Shown here piece after piece: positions 1-8,461 of a stretch of DNA of 64,000 nt (positions are counted from its first letter, which is position 1; each line of letters opens with the position of its first letter). Source of the DNA: Aulostomus chinensis. Taxonomy: Eukaryota > Chordata > Actinopteri > Syngnathiformes > Aulostomidae. The stretch spans positions 67,501 to 131,500 of the forward strand of contig JBBMOA010000007.1 in the NCBI GenBank assembly GCA_037954235.1. The letters run 5' to 3'. The notes below the pieces were generated by a model. The model made no database searches, had not been told where the DNA came from, and saw only the letters and a program-made list of their open reading frames with translations. The translations under genes and the position numbers were made by a program.

Positions 1-2
1 CT

Positions 3-1025
3 TCCTCCACTCCTGTGTCTCCTGCGACCCCTCCGAATACCGAAAGGACTATCACAACGCGGCACGAACCTGAACGAACCCGACAGAAAGACAAAGGTTC
101 CCATTCCCCCCAAATACGACAACCTGTTTTTAATTCTCACCTAATTAACACCGAACTGAATAAGGATTGTACAGGAACTTACTTACCGTTAATTACCACT
201 CCATTGACGGTAATTGACGACGCCCTCGCCTCGGGGGACCCTCTTTCTGTTCCCCTTAAAACAAATCCAAATTCTGGAACAAACATGAGATACGAAGAAC
301 GGGTTGAAGATAGAGAACAGTCACTTACCTTGGAGACGACGGTCAACCTTCTGCCTCAGGATTCGGGAGATCGGAAATCCAATTTAAACCCCAACTTCTC
401 TGACCGAGGGGAGTTCATGGTCCCTGCAAATAGCTCGGAAAATTCTATTCTGACCTCATCTGCGACACCAGTCCACTCCGCTCACAGAAAAAGACCCATT
501 TACCATGAGAAAACATTCCATAAAATCTCCACATGGAATTTGAAAGTGGAGTCACCTTTTTTAATTGTGGGGGACTCAAATCTTTCGAGAATCCCCCATT
601 TTAACAATCCAGATCTTCAAATTGACAGCTTTCCTGGGGCACAGGCTCATCATTTAACAGCCATCATTAGAAAACTACCAACACACCCGAACACCCATAA
701 AATCATCTTGGCTTTAGGTCTCAATAATATATTGAGGGAACAACTGATGGACACAATTAGAAAACAATTTCACCAGCTTTATTCAGCGGCAAAGGACATC
801 TTCCCACATGCGGAAATATTCTTCCCGTTGATCCAGATTTCTAAAAATCAAAATAGAAAAACTCATGACAGGGTAACTCAATTAAACCAGTTTTTAAAGA
901 AAAAATGCAGAACTCTACACGGCATTCCAGACAGTAACTTTAAGGTAAAGTCAGACCAGGTACATTGGACAGCATCCACAGCAGATGCTATCCTTATGAA
1001 CTGGCTAGACCAGTTAAACTGCTGA
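3..1025 (+). CDS. PLE copy A ORF1: SGNH/GDSL-type hydrolase (open at left window edge)
   Basis: The frame is open to the window edge, so the true start is probably outside; the first usable codon is a GTG at 15. The first half is low-complexity and poorly conserved. The second half carries the blocks of the SGNH hydrolase fold: block I GDSNL (Ser about residue 188), a Gly in FPGA, the Asn block LGLNNI, and the C-terminal Asp-x-x-His block DQVHW. All four blocks recur in copy B despite large nucleotide divergence, which suggests a selected enzyme. SGNH enzymes are esterases or lipases; the substrate here is unknown. GDSL esterases are known from rotifer telomeric PLE composites (Terminons) and esterase domains from ORF1 of some LINEs. 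ORF1 ends at TGA 1023-1025 and overlaps the RT frame, which is shifted by -1. Confidence 0.8.
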   Translation, partial: SSTPVSPATPPNTERTITTRHEPERTRQKDKGSHSPQIRQPVFNSHLINTELNKDCTGTYLPLITTPLTVIDDALASGDPLSVPLKTNPNSGTNMRYEERVEDREQSLTLETTVNLLPQDSGDRKSNLNPNFSDRGEFMVPANSSENSILTSSATPVHSAHRKRPIYHEKTFHKISTWNLKVESPFLIVGDSNLSRIPHFNNPDLQIDSFPGAQAHHLTAIIRKLPTHPNTHKIILALGLNNILREQLMDTIRKQFHQLYSAAKDIFPHAEIFFPLIQISKNQNRKTHDRVTQLNQFLKKKCRTLHGIPDSNFKVKSDQVHWTASTADAILMNWLDQLNC

Positions 1026-2854
1026 GGGAGCGTACGGGATTTCCCGACCCTGTGGATAGCAATATCCTGAATCTCTCCCTCTCATATGTCCTGAACAACG
1101 CTGAACGCAGCATACTAGAAAAAGGTCTTTTTTTTATTCCGACACCAACTCACATAAATAAAAATGACCTACGCCGCAGTCTCTATGATTTCCATAGACG
1201 ACTAAAACTGAGGCATTATTTTAGAGATGCTGTCTCCAGTCAGGGACCAAGGTTTACTGAGCCCTCATTCTGGGAACCCTCTGGTACCAACAGTCCACCG
1301 GAACTGGAAAAGTTGACAGAGCAAGATAATCTGATTCTGGAGGAATTCCACCTAAAAAAACAATCAGAATCCAATTTAACATCTCTGGAAAAAGAAGCTC
1401 TCAAACAACTACGACAGAACCTTGACCTAATTATTAAACCGGCGGACAAGGGTTCGAAGATTGTAATACAGGACAAAGCACAGTACCTCATTGAAGCTGA
1501 CAGACACCTTAAGAACACTCTGCATTATAAACCTTTGGAGAAACCCCTTCAAACAGAAACCCAACATCAGTTACACTGCATCATAGAAGACCTATATAAA
1601 CGGAAATTCATTTCACACAAACAAAAAACTTACCTCAAAGGTCCAGCCCTCCCACGTCCGAGGAAATTTTACCTCTTACCGAAAATACATAAAGACCCGG
1701 AGACCTGGACAGTTCCACATCAGATTCCACCTGGCAGACCCATCGTCTCTGACTGTGGGAGCGAATCCTACCGGATTGTGGAATACATCGACTCCCACAT
1801 AAATCCTCTTTCGCAGAAACATGGCAGCTACATTAAAGATACGTATGACTTTTTAGAAAAAATCAGGTCAATCGAAGTTCCTCCTGACACACTACTCTTC
1901 TCAATTGATGTTGACTCACTATATACTAATATAGATACCACCCTAGGACTCCATGCAGTTAGGGAGGTTCTTTCAAGATCCCCGGATCCCTCTCGTCCAG
2001 ATGATGCTCTCCTGGAACTGCTGGAAATTAGTCTAAAGAGAAATGACTTCATTTTCAACTCTTCCTCTTACCTTCAGGTCCATGGGACAGCAATGGGGAA
2101 GAAGTTTGCACCCGCTTATGCCAACATATACATGGCGGAATGGGAGAGGACGGCATTCCTGAAATGCTCAAAACTCCCCATCCTCTACTTAAGATATTTG
2201 GATGACATATTCGGGATCTGGAGTCATTCACGTGAGGAGTTTAATCATTTTTTTAACATCCTCAATGAACACCACAACACGATTAAATTGAAGGCTAGTA
2301 TACAGACGGAGGAACTCCAATTTTTAGATACAACGGTCTTTTTTAAAAAGCACAGCAACCATTGGAATCTGGCAACCCGAGTATATTTTAAAGCTACAGA
2401 TACACACGCACTTTTACATAAACACAGTTTCCATCCCCGACATACTTTTAAAGGCATTGTCAAGTCTCAATTGATACGATTCCGCCGTTTGTGCACAGAC
2501 CAGGAGGACGTTGAAAAAGCCATAACCACTCTTTTTAAGGCTTTACGTCAGAGGGGCTACAGTAGGTCCTTCCTGAGGGAAATAAAAAGGGAAACAGTAG
2601 GTAGAATAACTGCCCCTGCTTCCCAACCTACCGAAAATGGGATTATTCCCCTCGTAACCCCTTTTTCCTCCTCCTCTGTGATTTTAACCTATAAAATGAG
2701 ACGGAATTTTATTCAACTCCAAGATGACATGCCTTTTTTTGCACAGTTTTCTATGATGAATGCTTACCGTAGAAACAAAAATCTTAAAGACCTTCTCGTC
2801 CATGCAGGATTGGCTAACGAAAGGGAGACAAACCATATACATTTTAGAAGATAG
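965..2854 (+). CDS. PLE copy A ORF2: Penelope-type reverse transcriptase, endonuclease missing
   Basis: Uninterrupted RT of about 612 codons past the slip site. PLE hallmarks appear in order: FYLLPKIHK, PPGRPIVSDCGSES, the first catalytic Asp in FSIDVDSLYTNI, HGTAMGKKFAPAYANIY, the catalytic pair in YLRYLDDIFGIW, and LQFLDTTVF. There is no ATG before HGTAM, past the first catalytic Asp, so translation from its own start cannot make the enzyme; a fusion with ORF1 by -1 frameshifting fits. The frame stops at 2854, where copy B continues into a GIY-YIG endonuclease. Homology to copy B persists for a few codons after the stop (NFIYN against KFIYN) and is then lost. Endonuclease-lacking PLEs (Athena, Coprina) are known to use chromosome ends; whether this copy was born that way or lost the domain is open. 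Confidence 0.85.
   Translation: MDSIHSRCYPYELARPVKLLRERTGFPDPVDSNILNLSLSYVLNNAERSILEKGLFFIPTPTHINKNDLRRSLYDFHRRLKLRHYFRDAVSSQGPRFTEPSFWEPSGTNSPPELEKLTEQDNLILEEFHLKKQSESNLTSLEKEALKQLRQNLDLIIKPADKGSKIVIQDKAQYLIEADRHLKNTLHYKPLEKPLQTETQHQLHCIIEDLYKRKFISHKQKTYLKGPALPRPRKFYLLPKIHKDPETWTVPHQIPPGRPIVSDCGSESYRIVEYIDSHINPLSQKHGSYIKDTYDFLEKIRSIEVPPDTLLFSIDVDSLYTNIDTTLGLHAVREVLSRSPDPSRPDDALLELLEISLKRNDFIFNSSSYLQVHGTAMGKKFAPAYANIYMAEWERTAFLKCSKLPILYLRYLDDIFGIWSHSREEFNHFFNILNEHHNTIKLKASIQTEELQFLDTTVFFKKHSNHWNLATRVYFKATDTHALLHKHSFHPRHTFKGIVKSQLIRFRRLCTDQEDVEKAITTLFKALRQRGYSRSFLREIKRETVGRITAPASQPTENGIIPLVTPFSSSSVILTYKMRRNFIQLQDDMPFFAQFSMMNAYRRNKNLKDLLVHAGLANERETNHIHFRR
1013..1019 (+). promoter_or_regulatory. 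Candidate -1 ribosomal frameshift heptamer G TTA AAC (copy A)
   Basis: In the ORF1 frame the codons read CAG TTA AAC TGC TGA, so the heptamer has the X XXY YYZ phase required for a -1 slip. The same heptamer is used by equine arteritis virus. After slipping, the frame runs directly into the RT. The stretch 1025-1051 can fold downstream: AGGG 1025-1028 with CCCT 1048-1051 and CGGG 1035-1038 with CCCG 1043-1046. The spacer is 5 nt. The folding is judged by eye. Confidence 0.6.
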
Positions 2855-2942
2855 AATTTTATTTACAACCCACAACGTTATTTACAACCCACAACCCTTC
2901 TTTTCCTCCTTCGGGAGAAGGGACAAGGTCCCTACCTTTTTT
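2855..2942 (+). other. PLE copy A 3' tail: 19-bp duplication and stem-loop
   Basis: A 19-bp segment beginning TTATTTACAACCCACAAC is tandemly duplicated at about 2865-2902. A stem-loop follows: CCCTTC 2895-2900 pairs with GAAGGG 2917-2922, and TCC with GGA closes a TTCG loop (2910-2913). Telomeric repeats start 21 nt later. Confidence 0.55.
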
Positions 2943-3090
2943 CCTAACCCTAACCCTAACCTAACCCTAACCCTAACCCTACCCTAACCCAAACCAATTC
3001 CCTCCCCCTAACCCTAACCTTAACCAACTCCCTTTTCCTAACCCTAACCCTAACCAATCCCTTATTCCTAACCTCGATCCTAGACCTAAC
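2943..3090 (+). repeat. Telomeric repeat block A (CCCTAA)n, degenerate
   Basis: Runs of CCTAACCCTAACC are interspersed with CAATTCCCTCCCC, CAACTCCCTTTTCC and CAATCCCTTATTCC, giving a roughly 33-bp higher-order unit repeated about three times. The C-rich strand is on +, as at a left chromosome end. The block lies between the 3' end of PLE copy A and the 5' end of copy B. Confidence 0.9.
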
Positions 3091-3195
3091 CCCTTCTCCC
3101 CCCTCGAACTGGCTTCCTCTCCTGGGATTACCCCCCCTCCAAGGCCCCAGAGGATCTCTCGTCCGCCGAGGCATACCCCATGGCAAGGAAGCTCA
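3091..3195 (+). other. PLE copy B 5' leader
   Basis: Non-repetitive, C-rich sequence between telomeric block A and ORF1 of copy B. No hammerhead core or terminal repeat was recognised in it. Confidence 0.35.
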
Positions 3196-4425
3196 TTGCG
3201 AATCCCCTCTTTGAACCTAGGGGGTTTGTATAGTGACAATTCCAAACATCTTCCTCCCCCGAATCATGATACTGATCATGAAAGAGGACGGGTACTCACG
3301 ACGGTGGAGATCCATTCCGACCATCTGGGGAGTCCTTCAACACCTGAGCGTATGGGCAGACCAGAAGAGGATGTCAACACTGGTGTCGTCGTACAAGCTA
3401 ACCATTACACTTCTAAAATACTTACCACACCGCTCACGAACGTAGCGGTTCTGATGGAGGACCGTCTGTCTGCCTCACTCTCAGATGCCGCTACGCAGGA
3501 CAATCCTTCACCAGCTCCGGACTTCTTACAACTATCACCTCTGTTAACCGTGGAACACAGGGACAACTTTGCCCGCTCGGAACAGAATAGACCCTCAATA
3601 AACATGAATACAGTGGACTTACCTGCCCCCCTAAAACCTCTATCTACTTTCGAACACTTATCTGTACAACTACCTCCTTGTTCCACAGATATTCCCGCTG
3701 TGGTGATTTCGCCTCCTTTGGGGGATCCCACAATGCTGTCTCCGACGGAAGATTCCCAGGAAAATGGGGTGTCGCTTGTGGATGTGTACCCACAAACACA
3801 TGATCAGAATGATACGTTCAGGGACACGGCGACAGCGTCGGAAGACATGAATACATCTTCCGTTATGGACCCTTATAAAACAACATACAGAAGGAAACCC
3901 ACTTACCACAAGAAGGAATACCATAAGATCGCAAAGTGGAATTTGGAGGTCAGATCACCATTCATCATAATGGGGGACTCAAACTTGGCCCGTATCCCCC
4001 ATTTTGAACATCCTCATCTACAAATTGACAGCGTTCCAGGGGGACAGATACACCACCTAACTGGAATTTTGAAAAAACTATCACCCTGTTCAACAACCCA
4101 AAAAGTCATCATATCGGTGGGCCTCAACAATATTTTACAAAACCACCTACCGGAAACCCTAAAAAAACAACTGCTACAACTCAACTCAATATTGAAGAAG
4201 ACATTCCCCCATGCGTCTATCTTCTTCTCACTCCTACAGATTTCTGCAAGAAAATCAATCCAATACCATAACTTGGCTACTCAAGTCAATCAATTCCTGA
4301 CCACCAAATATAGAACTTTGAACGGCATTGATAATGACCTATTTACCACTGAGTCTGATACAGTCCATTGGACAGCTTCTACAGCTACATCGATTTTAAA
4401 CTCTTGGTTGTCTCAGTTAAACTGA
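3196..4425 (+). CDS. PLE copy B ORF1: SGNH/GDSL-type hydrolase
   Basis: Open frame of 409 codons; the first codon is TTG and an in-frame ATG lies about 50 codons in, so the start is uncertain. The N-terminal two thirds is a variable region. The C-terminal third aligns with copy A: GDSNLARIPHF, the VPGG Gly, VGLNNILQ, and DTVHWTAST with the Asp-x-x-His pair. Nucleotide differences from copy A are many while the catalytic blocks hold, implying purifying selection before both copies arrived here. ORF1 ends at TGA 4423-4425, immediately after the slip heptamer. Confidence 0.8.
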   Translation: MRIPSLNLGGLYSDNSKHLPPPNHDTDHERGRVLTTVEIHSDHLGSPSTPERMGRPEEDVNTGVVVQANHYTSKILTTPLTNVAVLMEDRLSASLSDAATQDNPSPAPDFLQLSPLLTVEHRDNFARSEQNRPSINMNTVDLPAPLKPLSTFEHLSVQLPPCSTDIPAVVISPPLGDPTMLSPTEDSQENGVSLVDVYPQTHDQNDTFRDTATASEDMNTSSVMDPYKTTYRRKPTYHKKEYHKIAKWNLEVRSPFIIMGDSNLARIPHFEHPHLQIDSVPGGQIHHLTGILKKLSPCSTTQKVIISVGLNNILQNHLPETLKKQLLQLNSILKKTFPHASIFFSLLQISARKSIQYHNLATQVNQFLTTKYRTLNGIDNDLFTTESDTVHWTASTATSILNSWLSQLN

Positions 4426-6644
4426 GGAGGGAGGGGACAGGAATCCCTGACCAAAAAGACAGTGATGTCCTCAACCTCTCCCTTTCTTATGTTTTAAGTG
4501 CGGCAGAATACAGTCTTTTAGAAAAGGGCCTCTTTTTTATTCCCACTCCCTCTAGGATCGACAAGGACGACCTGAGGAGAGATGTTTTTAATTACCACAG
4601 GAGACTTCAATTGGCATGGTATTTTAAAGACTCGGCTGTTCATTTGGGGAAACGCTTCGTGGAACCTTCCTCATGGGAACCTCCCCAGGAGAAAATCCCT
4701 GTGGAAATATTCCAACTTATTAACCGGGATACTCGTATGGTGGAGGATCTCCCCACCAGGAATAATGGGAGATCAAATCTCACCTCCCTAGAAAGGGATG
4801 GTCTTAAAAAGTTAAAAAATAATGTGGATCTCATCATTAAACCTGAGGACAAAGGTTCCAAAATTGTCATACTCGACAAAACACAATACCTGATCGAAGC
4901 ACAACGTCATCTTTCCAATCCACAGCACTACAAACCCTTGTCTGTCTTTACAACTACAAACCCAAAAACATTTACGTGAGGTCATAGACGGGAGGTACAC
5001 ACAAAAATTGATCACACATAAACGTACTTACCTGGGGGGAACCGGACCTCCCACGCCCACGTAAATTTTATCTTCTTCCTAAGATCCACAAGAAGCCGGC
5101 CACCTGGACGATCCCCTTTCAGATTCCTCCGGGGAGACCTATTGTGTCTGACTGTGGGAGTGAATCCTACCGAGTCGCTGAATTCATCGACTCGTTTTTA
5201 AACCCACTCTCCCGCAAACACGACAGTTATGTCAAGGACACCTATGATTTTATTGAGAAAATTCGTTCAGTCCAGGCTCCACCAGGATCCTTGCTCTTCT
5301 CCATCGATGTGGATTCTTTGTACACTAACATCGACACTACGCTTGGCTTACAGGCAGTAAGGAAGATTTTTAATAGATTTCCAGATCCCACTCGACCGGA
5401 TGAGGCGCTCCTTGAATTGCTGGAGCTTAGCCTGAGGAGGAACGACTTCCAATTCGGTTCTTCCCATTATCTCCAGATTCATGGCACTGCCATGGGCAAA
5501 AAATTTGCCCCAGCTTATGCTAATATATACATGGCGGAATGGGAGAGTACCGTTTTTGCCAAATGTGATAAACTATCTACCGTATATATCAGATATTTGG
5601 ATGACATCTTTGGGATCTGGAGATATCCACGTGAGGATTTCTGGGAATTTTTTAACATTTTAAATAATCACCATACTACCATTAAACTCAAAGCCAACAT
5701 ACAGGAAGAAGAATTAGAATTTTTGGACACTACAGTTTTTTATAAAAAAGAAACTGACTATTGGAAGTTGGGGACACGAGTTTATTTTAAAGAAACGGAT
5801 ACACATGCTCTTTTACGCAAACAGTTTCCATCCTAAACATACCTTTAAAGGCATCGTAAAATCACAACTGATAAGATATCGCCGTCTTTGTTCGGAGCCA
5901 GCGGATGCAGAAAGGGCCACCTCGATCCTCTTTGGAGCCTTAAAAAAGAGAGGATATAGTAGGACTTTTTAAAGAAATATCAAGAAAGAGGTGTGGAACA
6001 GAACAACGGCCTCTCTGCCTCAATCCACCTCCAGGAAGATCATCCCTCTGGCATCCACATTCTCCTCTCCGACCCGACATCTTACCTATAGGATGAGACA
6101 GCATTTTATCCAACCGCAGAATGCCGTGCCTTTTTTCTCCTCTTTGTCCTTGATTTTAGCTCACAAAAGGAATAAAAACCTCAAGGATCTCCTTGTCCAT
6201 GCGGCATTCTCGGACACCCCGAGATCTACGCACTCTTTCTTTAGGAGGGCTAAATTCATCTATAATGAACATAGCAAGAGGGGTGCCCCATTGGACCACA
6301 CTTTGAGTCCTGAGTCCTCGAATCTTGTCTATGTCATCCAGTGCAGCCACTGTAATAAAATCTACGTGGGTCAAACAAGGAACAAATTAAAGGAGAGACT
6401 ACAGCAACATATTTATTGCATTAAGAAATCTACCGAAACAGCGCTCATACACCGTCATTTTAGACAATATGGTGTTAACAACTTGACCCTCATGGGGGCA
6501 CTGTCTACTTCCTCTGTCTCAGCCCGAAAACGCAGAGCTTTGGAGTCATCTCTTATTCAGAGACTAGAAACAATCCATCCTCTGGGTCTGAATGAGCGCT
6601 GGGATTTGTATTTTTTTTTTATAAAAAAAGAAAATTCCCTTTAG
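4368..6644 (+). pseudogene. PLE copy B ORF2: Penelope-type RT with GIY-YIG endonuclease, frame-broken
   Basis: RT segments at about 4423-4979, 5050-5836 and 5840-6644 are joined by frameshifts near 4950-5140 and at about 5825 (2 nt fewer than copy A), plus a TAA near 5970. PLE motifs remain, including FSIDVDSLYTNI, HGTAMGKKFAPAY and YIRYLDDIFGIW. The C-terminus (about 6318-6600) is a GIY-YIG nuclease: LVYVI and YVGQT as the two halves of the motif, an Arg in NKLKERLQ, a His in LQQH, and a Glu in ALESSLIQR. A CSHC pair sits inside the motif and His residues follow, like the zinc-binding insert of endonuclease-bearing PLEs. This is the best evidence for the family assignment. Confidence 0.85.
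4416..4422 (+). promoter_or_regulatory. Candidate -1 ribosomal frameshift heptamer G TTA AAC (copy B)
   Basis: ORF1 reads CAG TTA AAC TGA; the -1 frame reads GTT AAA CTG and continues into the RT. Heptamer, phase and position match copy A. Downstream, CAGG 4438-4441 pairs with CCTG 4446-4449. The corresponding copy A stem is CGGG/CCCG, so one pair has changed on both sides. Confidence 0.6.
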
Positions 6645-6960
6645 AAGAAAGTCTCTCTTTTTCTTAATGTTCTTAGCATTGCCCACAAATGCCATTTATA
6701 TACTTGTCTTTTAAAACTTACCGATGGTTCAGTGGTGTTGTCTCAGGACTCCGATTGTCAATGGCATGGGTTTCAAATCCAGGTGTGGCCCTTTGCCCAT
6801 TCAGGATCACCCAACTTACCTTTAGTGAGACACAGGTTATTTTATTCCCTTTTAATAGGATCTTAAGTTTTATCCTTTTTTAATGAAAATCTATGGGTGG
6901 ACAATTTGATTACACGTGCCCGCGCTCTTTCCTCTCTTGTTGGAGAGGAAATTTTACCCT
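6645..6960 (+). other. PLE copy B 3' tail with perfect 9-bp hairpin
   Basis: Contains a hairpin of TTTCCTCTC (6928-6936) with GAGAGGAAA (6943-6951) around a 6-nt loop, ending 10 nt before telomeric block B. A tRNA-like stretch lies at 6722-6800. No hammerhead core was seen here. Confidence 0.5.
6722..6800 (+). other. Possible tRNA-derived segment (box A/box B-like)
   Basis: TGGTTCAGTGGT resembles a pol III box A and GGTTTCAAATCC resembles box B, about 45 nt apart as in a tRNA. The arms pair poorly, so this is at most a tRNA pseudogene or SINE head. Confidence 0.3.
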
Positions 6961-7152
6961 TCCCCTAACCCTAACCAAACCCTAACCCTAACCCCTAACC
7001 AATTTGGGATCTTGCCTAACCCTAACCAATTTGAAATCTAGCCTAACCCTAGCCCCATTCCTAAACCTAACCCTCTATTGTTTACTCTAATTTATCCCAG
7101 CCCTACTTATTTTATCTAAATTTATGCCCACTGTATTCTAACCCTAACCACC
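6961..7152 (+). repeat. Telomeric repeat block B with 27-bp higher-order unit
   Basis: CCCTAA repeats are followed by two units of CCTAACCCTAACCAATTTG plus a short variable tail, then isolated CCTAACCC up to about 7150. Same strand orientation as blocks A and C. Confidence 0.85.
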
Positions 7153-7638
7153 CATGGTGTTAAGCTAAATTAAACAACCCAAAGAAACTAAAGCTAAATG
7201 AAAAACAAAGTCAAAGTAAAAGATGTATAAAAAGCCAAATAAGGACCTAAACGGAAACATAAGTGTGGAAGGAAAGGAGCAGTGTGTGTAGGAGCAGTAG
7301 AGCTAGAAGGCAGAGAAGAAAAAGTAAGGGCAAGGGAAAGAAAGGAGAAAAGAAGGACTATAAGGAAAGAAATGAAGTAAGAGGGATTGGGACAAGAAGG
7401 AGTAGTAAATAATTGGTTAAAGTAAAAAAAAAAACAAGATTTAAATGAAGTCCAAATAGGATGTAAATAAGATAAATAAATCTATATTAAATCACATAAG
7501 GGGAATTGAACTAAAGAAGACATAACTAAAGAATTAGACTAACTAAAACAAAAGGAAAACTTATTGGGAGCAGTAAGGTAATAGGAAAGCAGGAGAGGAG
7601 GAAAAAGGAAAAACAGAAAGCCAAAGAGATTCATAAAA
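7153..7638. other. A-rich stretch without recognised gene
   Basis: Purine-rich on +, with an A9 run near 7427. No open frame or known motif was seen. It may be the body of a third, badly decayed PLE whose 3' end follows. Confidence 0.4.
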
Positions 7639-7697
7639 GGCTGGCTCCGCCTGAAGAAGGCCCAAGTGGGGTCGAAACGTCACGGCATAAACCAGCC
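7639..7697 (+). ncRNA. Hammerhead-ribozyme-like fold (PLE-type)
   Basis: Core CTGAAGA (7651-7657, consensus CUGANGA) and GAAA (7674-7677) bracket stem II: GGCCC 7659-7663 with GGGTC 7669-7673. CGTC (7678-7681) would place the cleavage after 7681 with almost no stem III. Stem I is GGCTGG 7639-7644 with CCAGCC 7692-7697, plus CCG 7647-7649 with CGG 7683-7685. Minimal hammerheads with tiny stem III are a known hallmark of PLE terminal repeats. An extra A at 7658 departs from the strict consensus, so activity is uncertain. Confidence 0.6.
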
Positions 7698-7784
7698 ATT
7701 TATTTAAGGCAATTAAGCCTAATTTTTGGAAAACCACACCTCCTTCGGGTGGTGGACCCAGCCCCCAGGATGGACAGTGCATTC

Positions 7785-7810
7785 CCACTTCCCACTTAGG
7801 TGGGGAGTGG
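7785..7810 (+). other. 11-bp stem-loop preceding telomeric block C
   Basis: CCACTTCCCAC (7785-7795) pairs with GTGGGGAGTGG (7800-7810) around TTAG, with one T-G wobble. Telomeric sequence starts about 4 nt later. Confidence 0.6.
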
Positions 7811-7813
7811 ATT

Positions 7814-7952
7814 CTAACCCTACAACCTAACCCTAAACCCTAACCCTAACCTTTATCTTTCTGGAGTCCCTAACCCCTAACCCTAACCCTATCCTCTGCC
7901 CTCTACCCAAACCCTAACCTCCTCCCTTTACTCTTGCCTAACCCTAACCCTT
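7814..7952 (+). repeat. Telomeric repeat block C
   Basis: Degenerate CCCTAA runs interrupted by short C/T-rich spacers, in the same orientation as blocks A and B. This is the last long telomeric block before ordinary sequence. Confidence 0.85.
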
Positions 7953-8018
7953 ACGCACGCACACGCACGCACACACAGGCACACAAACACACACACACAC
8001 ACTCACCCACACAAGTGC
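7953..8018. repeat. CA-rich microsatellite
   Basis: Imperfect ACGCAC and CACA repeats directly after telomeric block C. Confidence 0.8.
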
Positions 8019-8461
8019 TATCCACCCCATACTAACTTGCAAAATTCATACCCAACAAAGTACTACCAATACACTCCAAATCACCCCAAACATACTCCTA
8101 GACACTTTCCACAGGACACTTTTCACACAAAACACTGTCAAATTTTCACTCACTCCCAGTCACTTGAATGGGGGAATTTAAAATCCACATTACTCAGGCT
8201 AGGAACATCCTACAGACTCGGGACTAGGCTCGTTGGAAAGCCCGTGCCCACATTTGGGGTGGGGGGGGGGGTAGCCAGACTCTCAGCACTCTGCCCCCTA
8301 CGGGTCAAAAGTGCACCGCCAATGAAGCTCAAAATAGGGGCTTATTCGCCAATAACTCTGCCCCCTTTGCTCCAATCAACTTCAAACTTTCACCAATCAC
8401 TCCACCGACCATCAGAACCCTATGCATCAACTTTCAGCCTCCTACACCTTACGGTTCCAAA
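8019..8461. other. Unassigned sequence before the Tc1 fragment
   Basis: An open frame is present but has no recognisable motif and spans a G11 run at about 8261-8271. Probably noncoding repeat. Confidence 0.4.

Noticed and set aside
6722..6800. Functional tRNA gene
   Set aside because: Box A and B resemble consensus but acceptor and T arms do not pair; kept only as a tRNA-like segment.
7953..8018. CA-rich run considered as part of the telomeric block
   Set aside because: The repeat is ACGCAC/CACA with no CCCTAA phase; an ordinary microsatellite.
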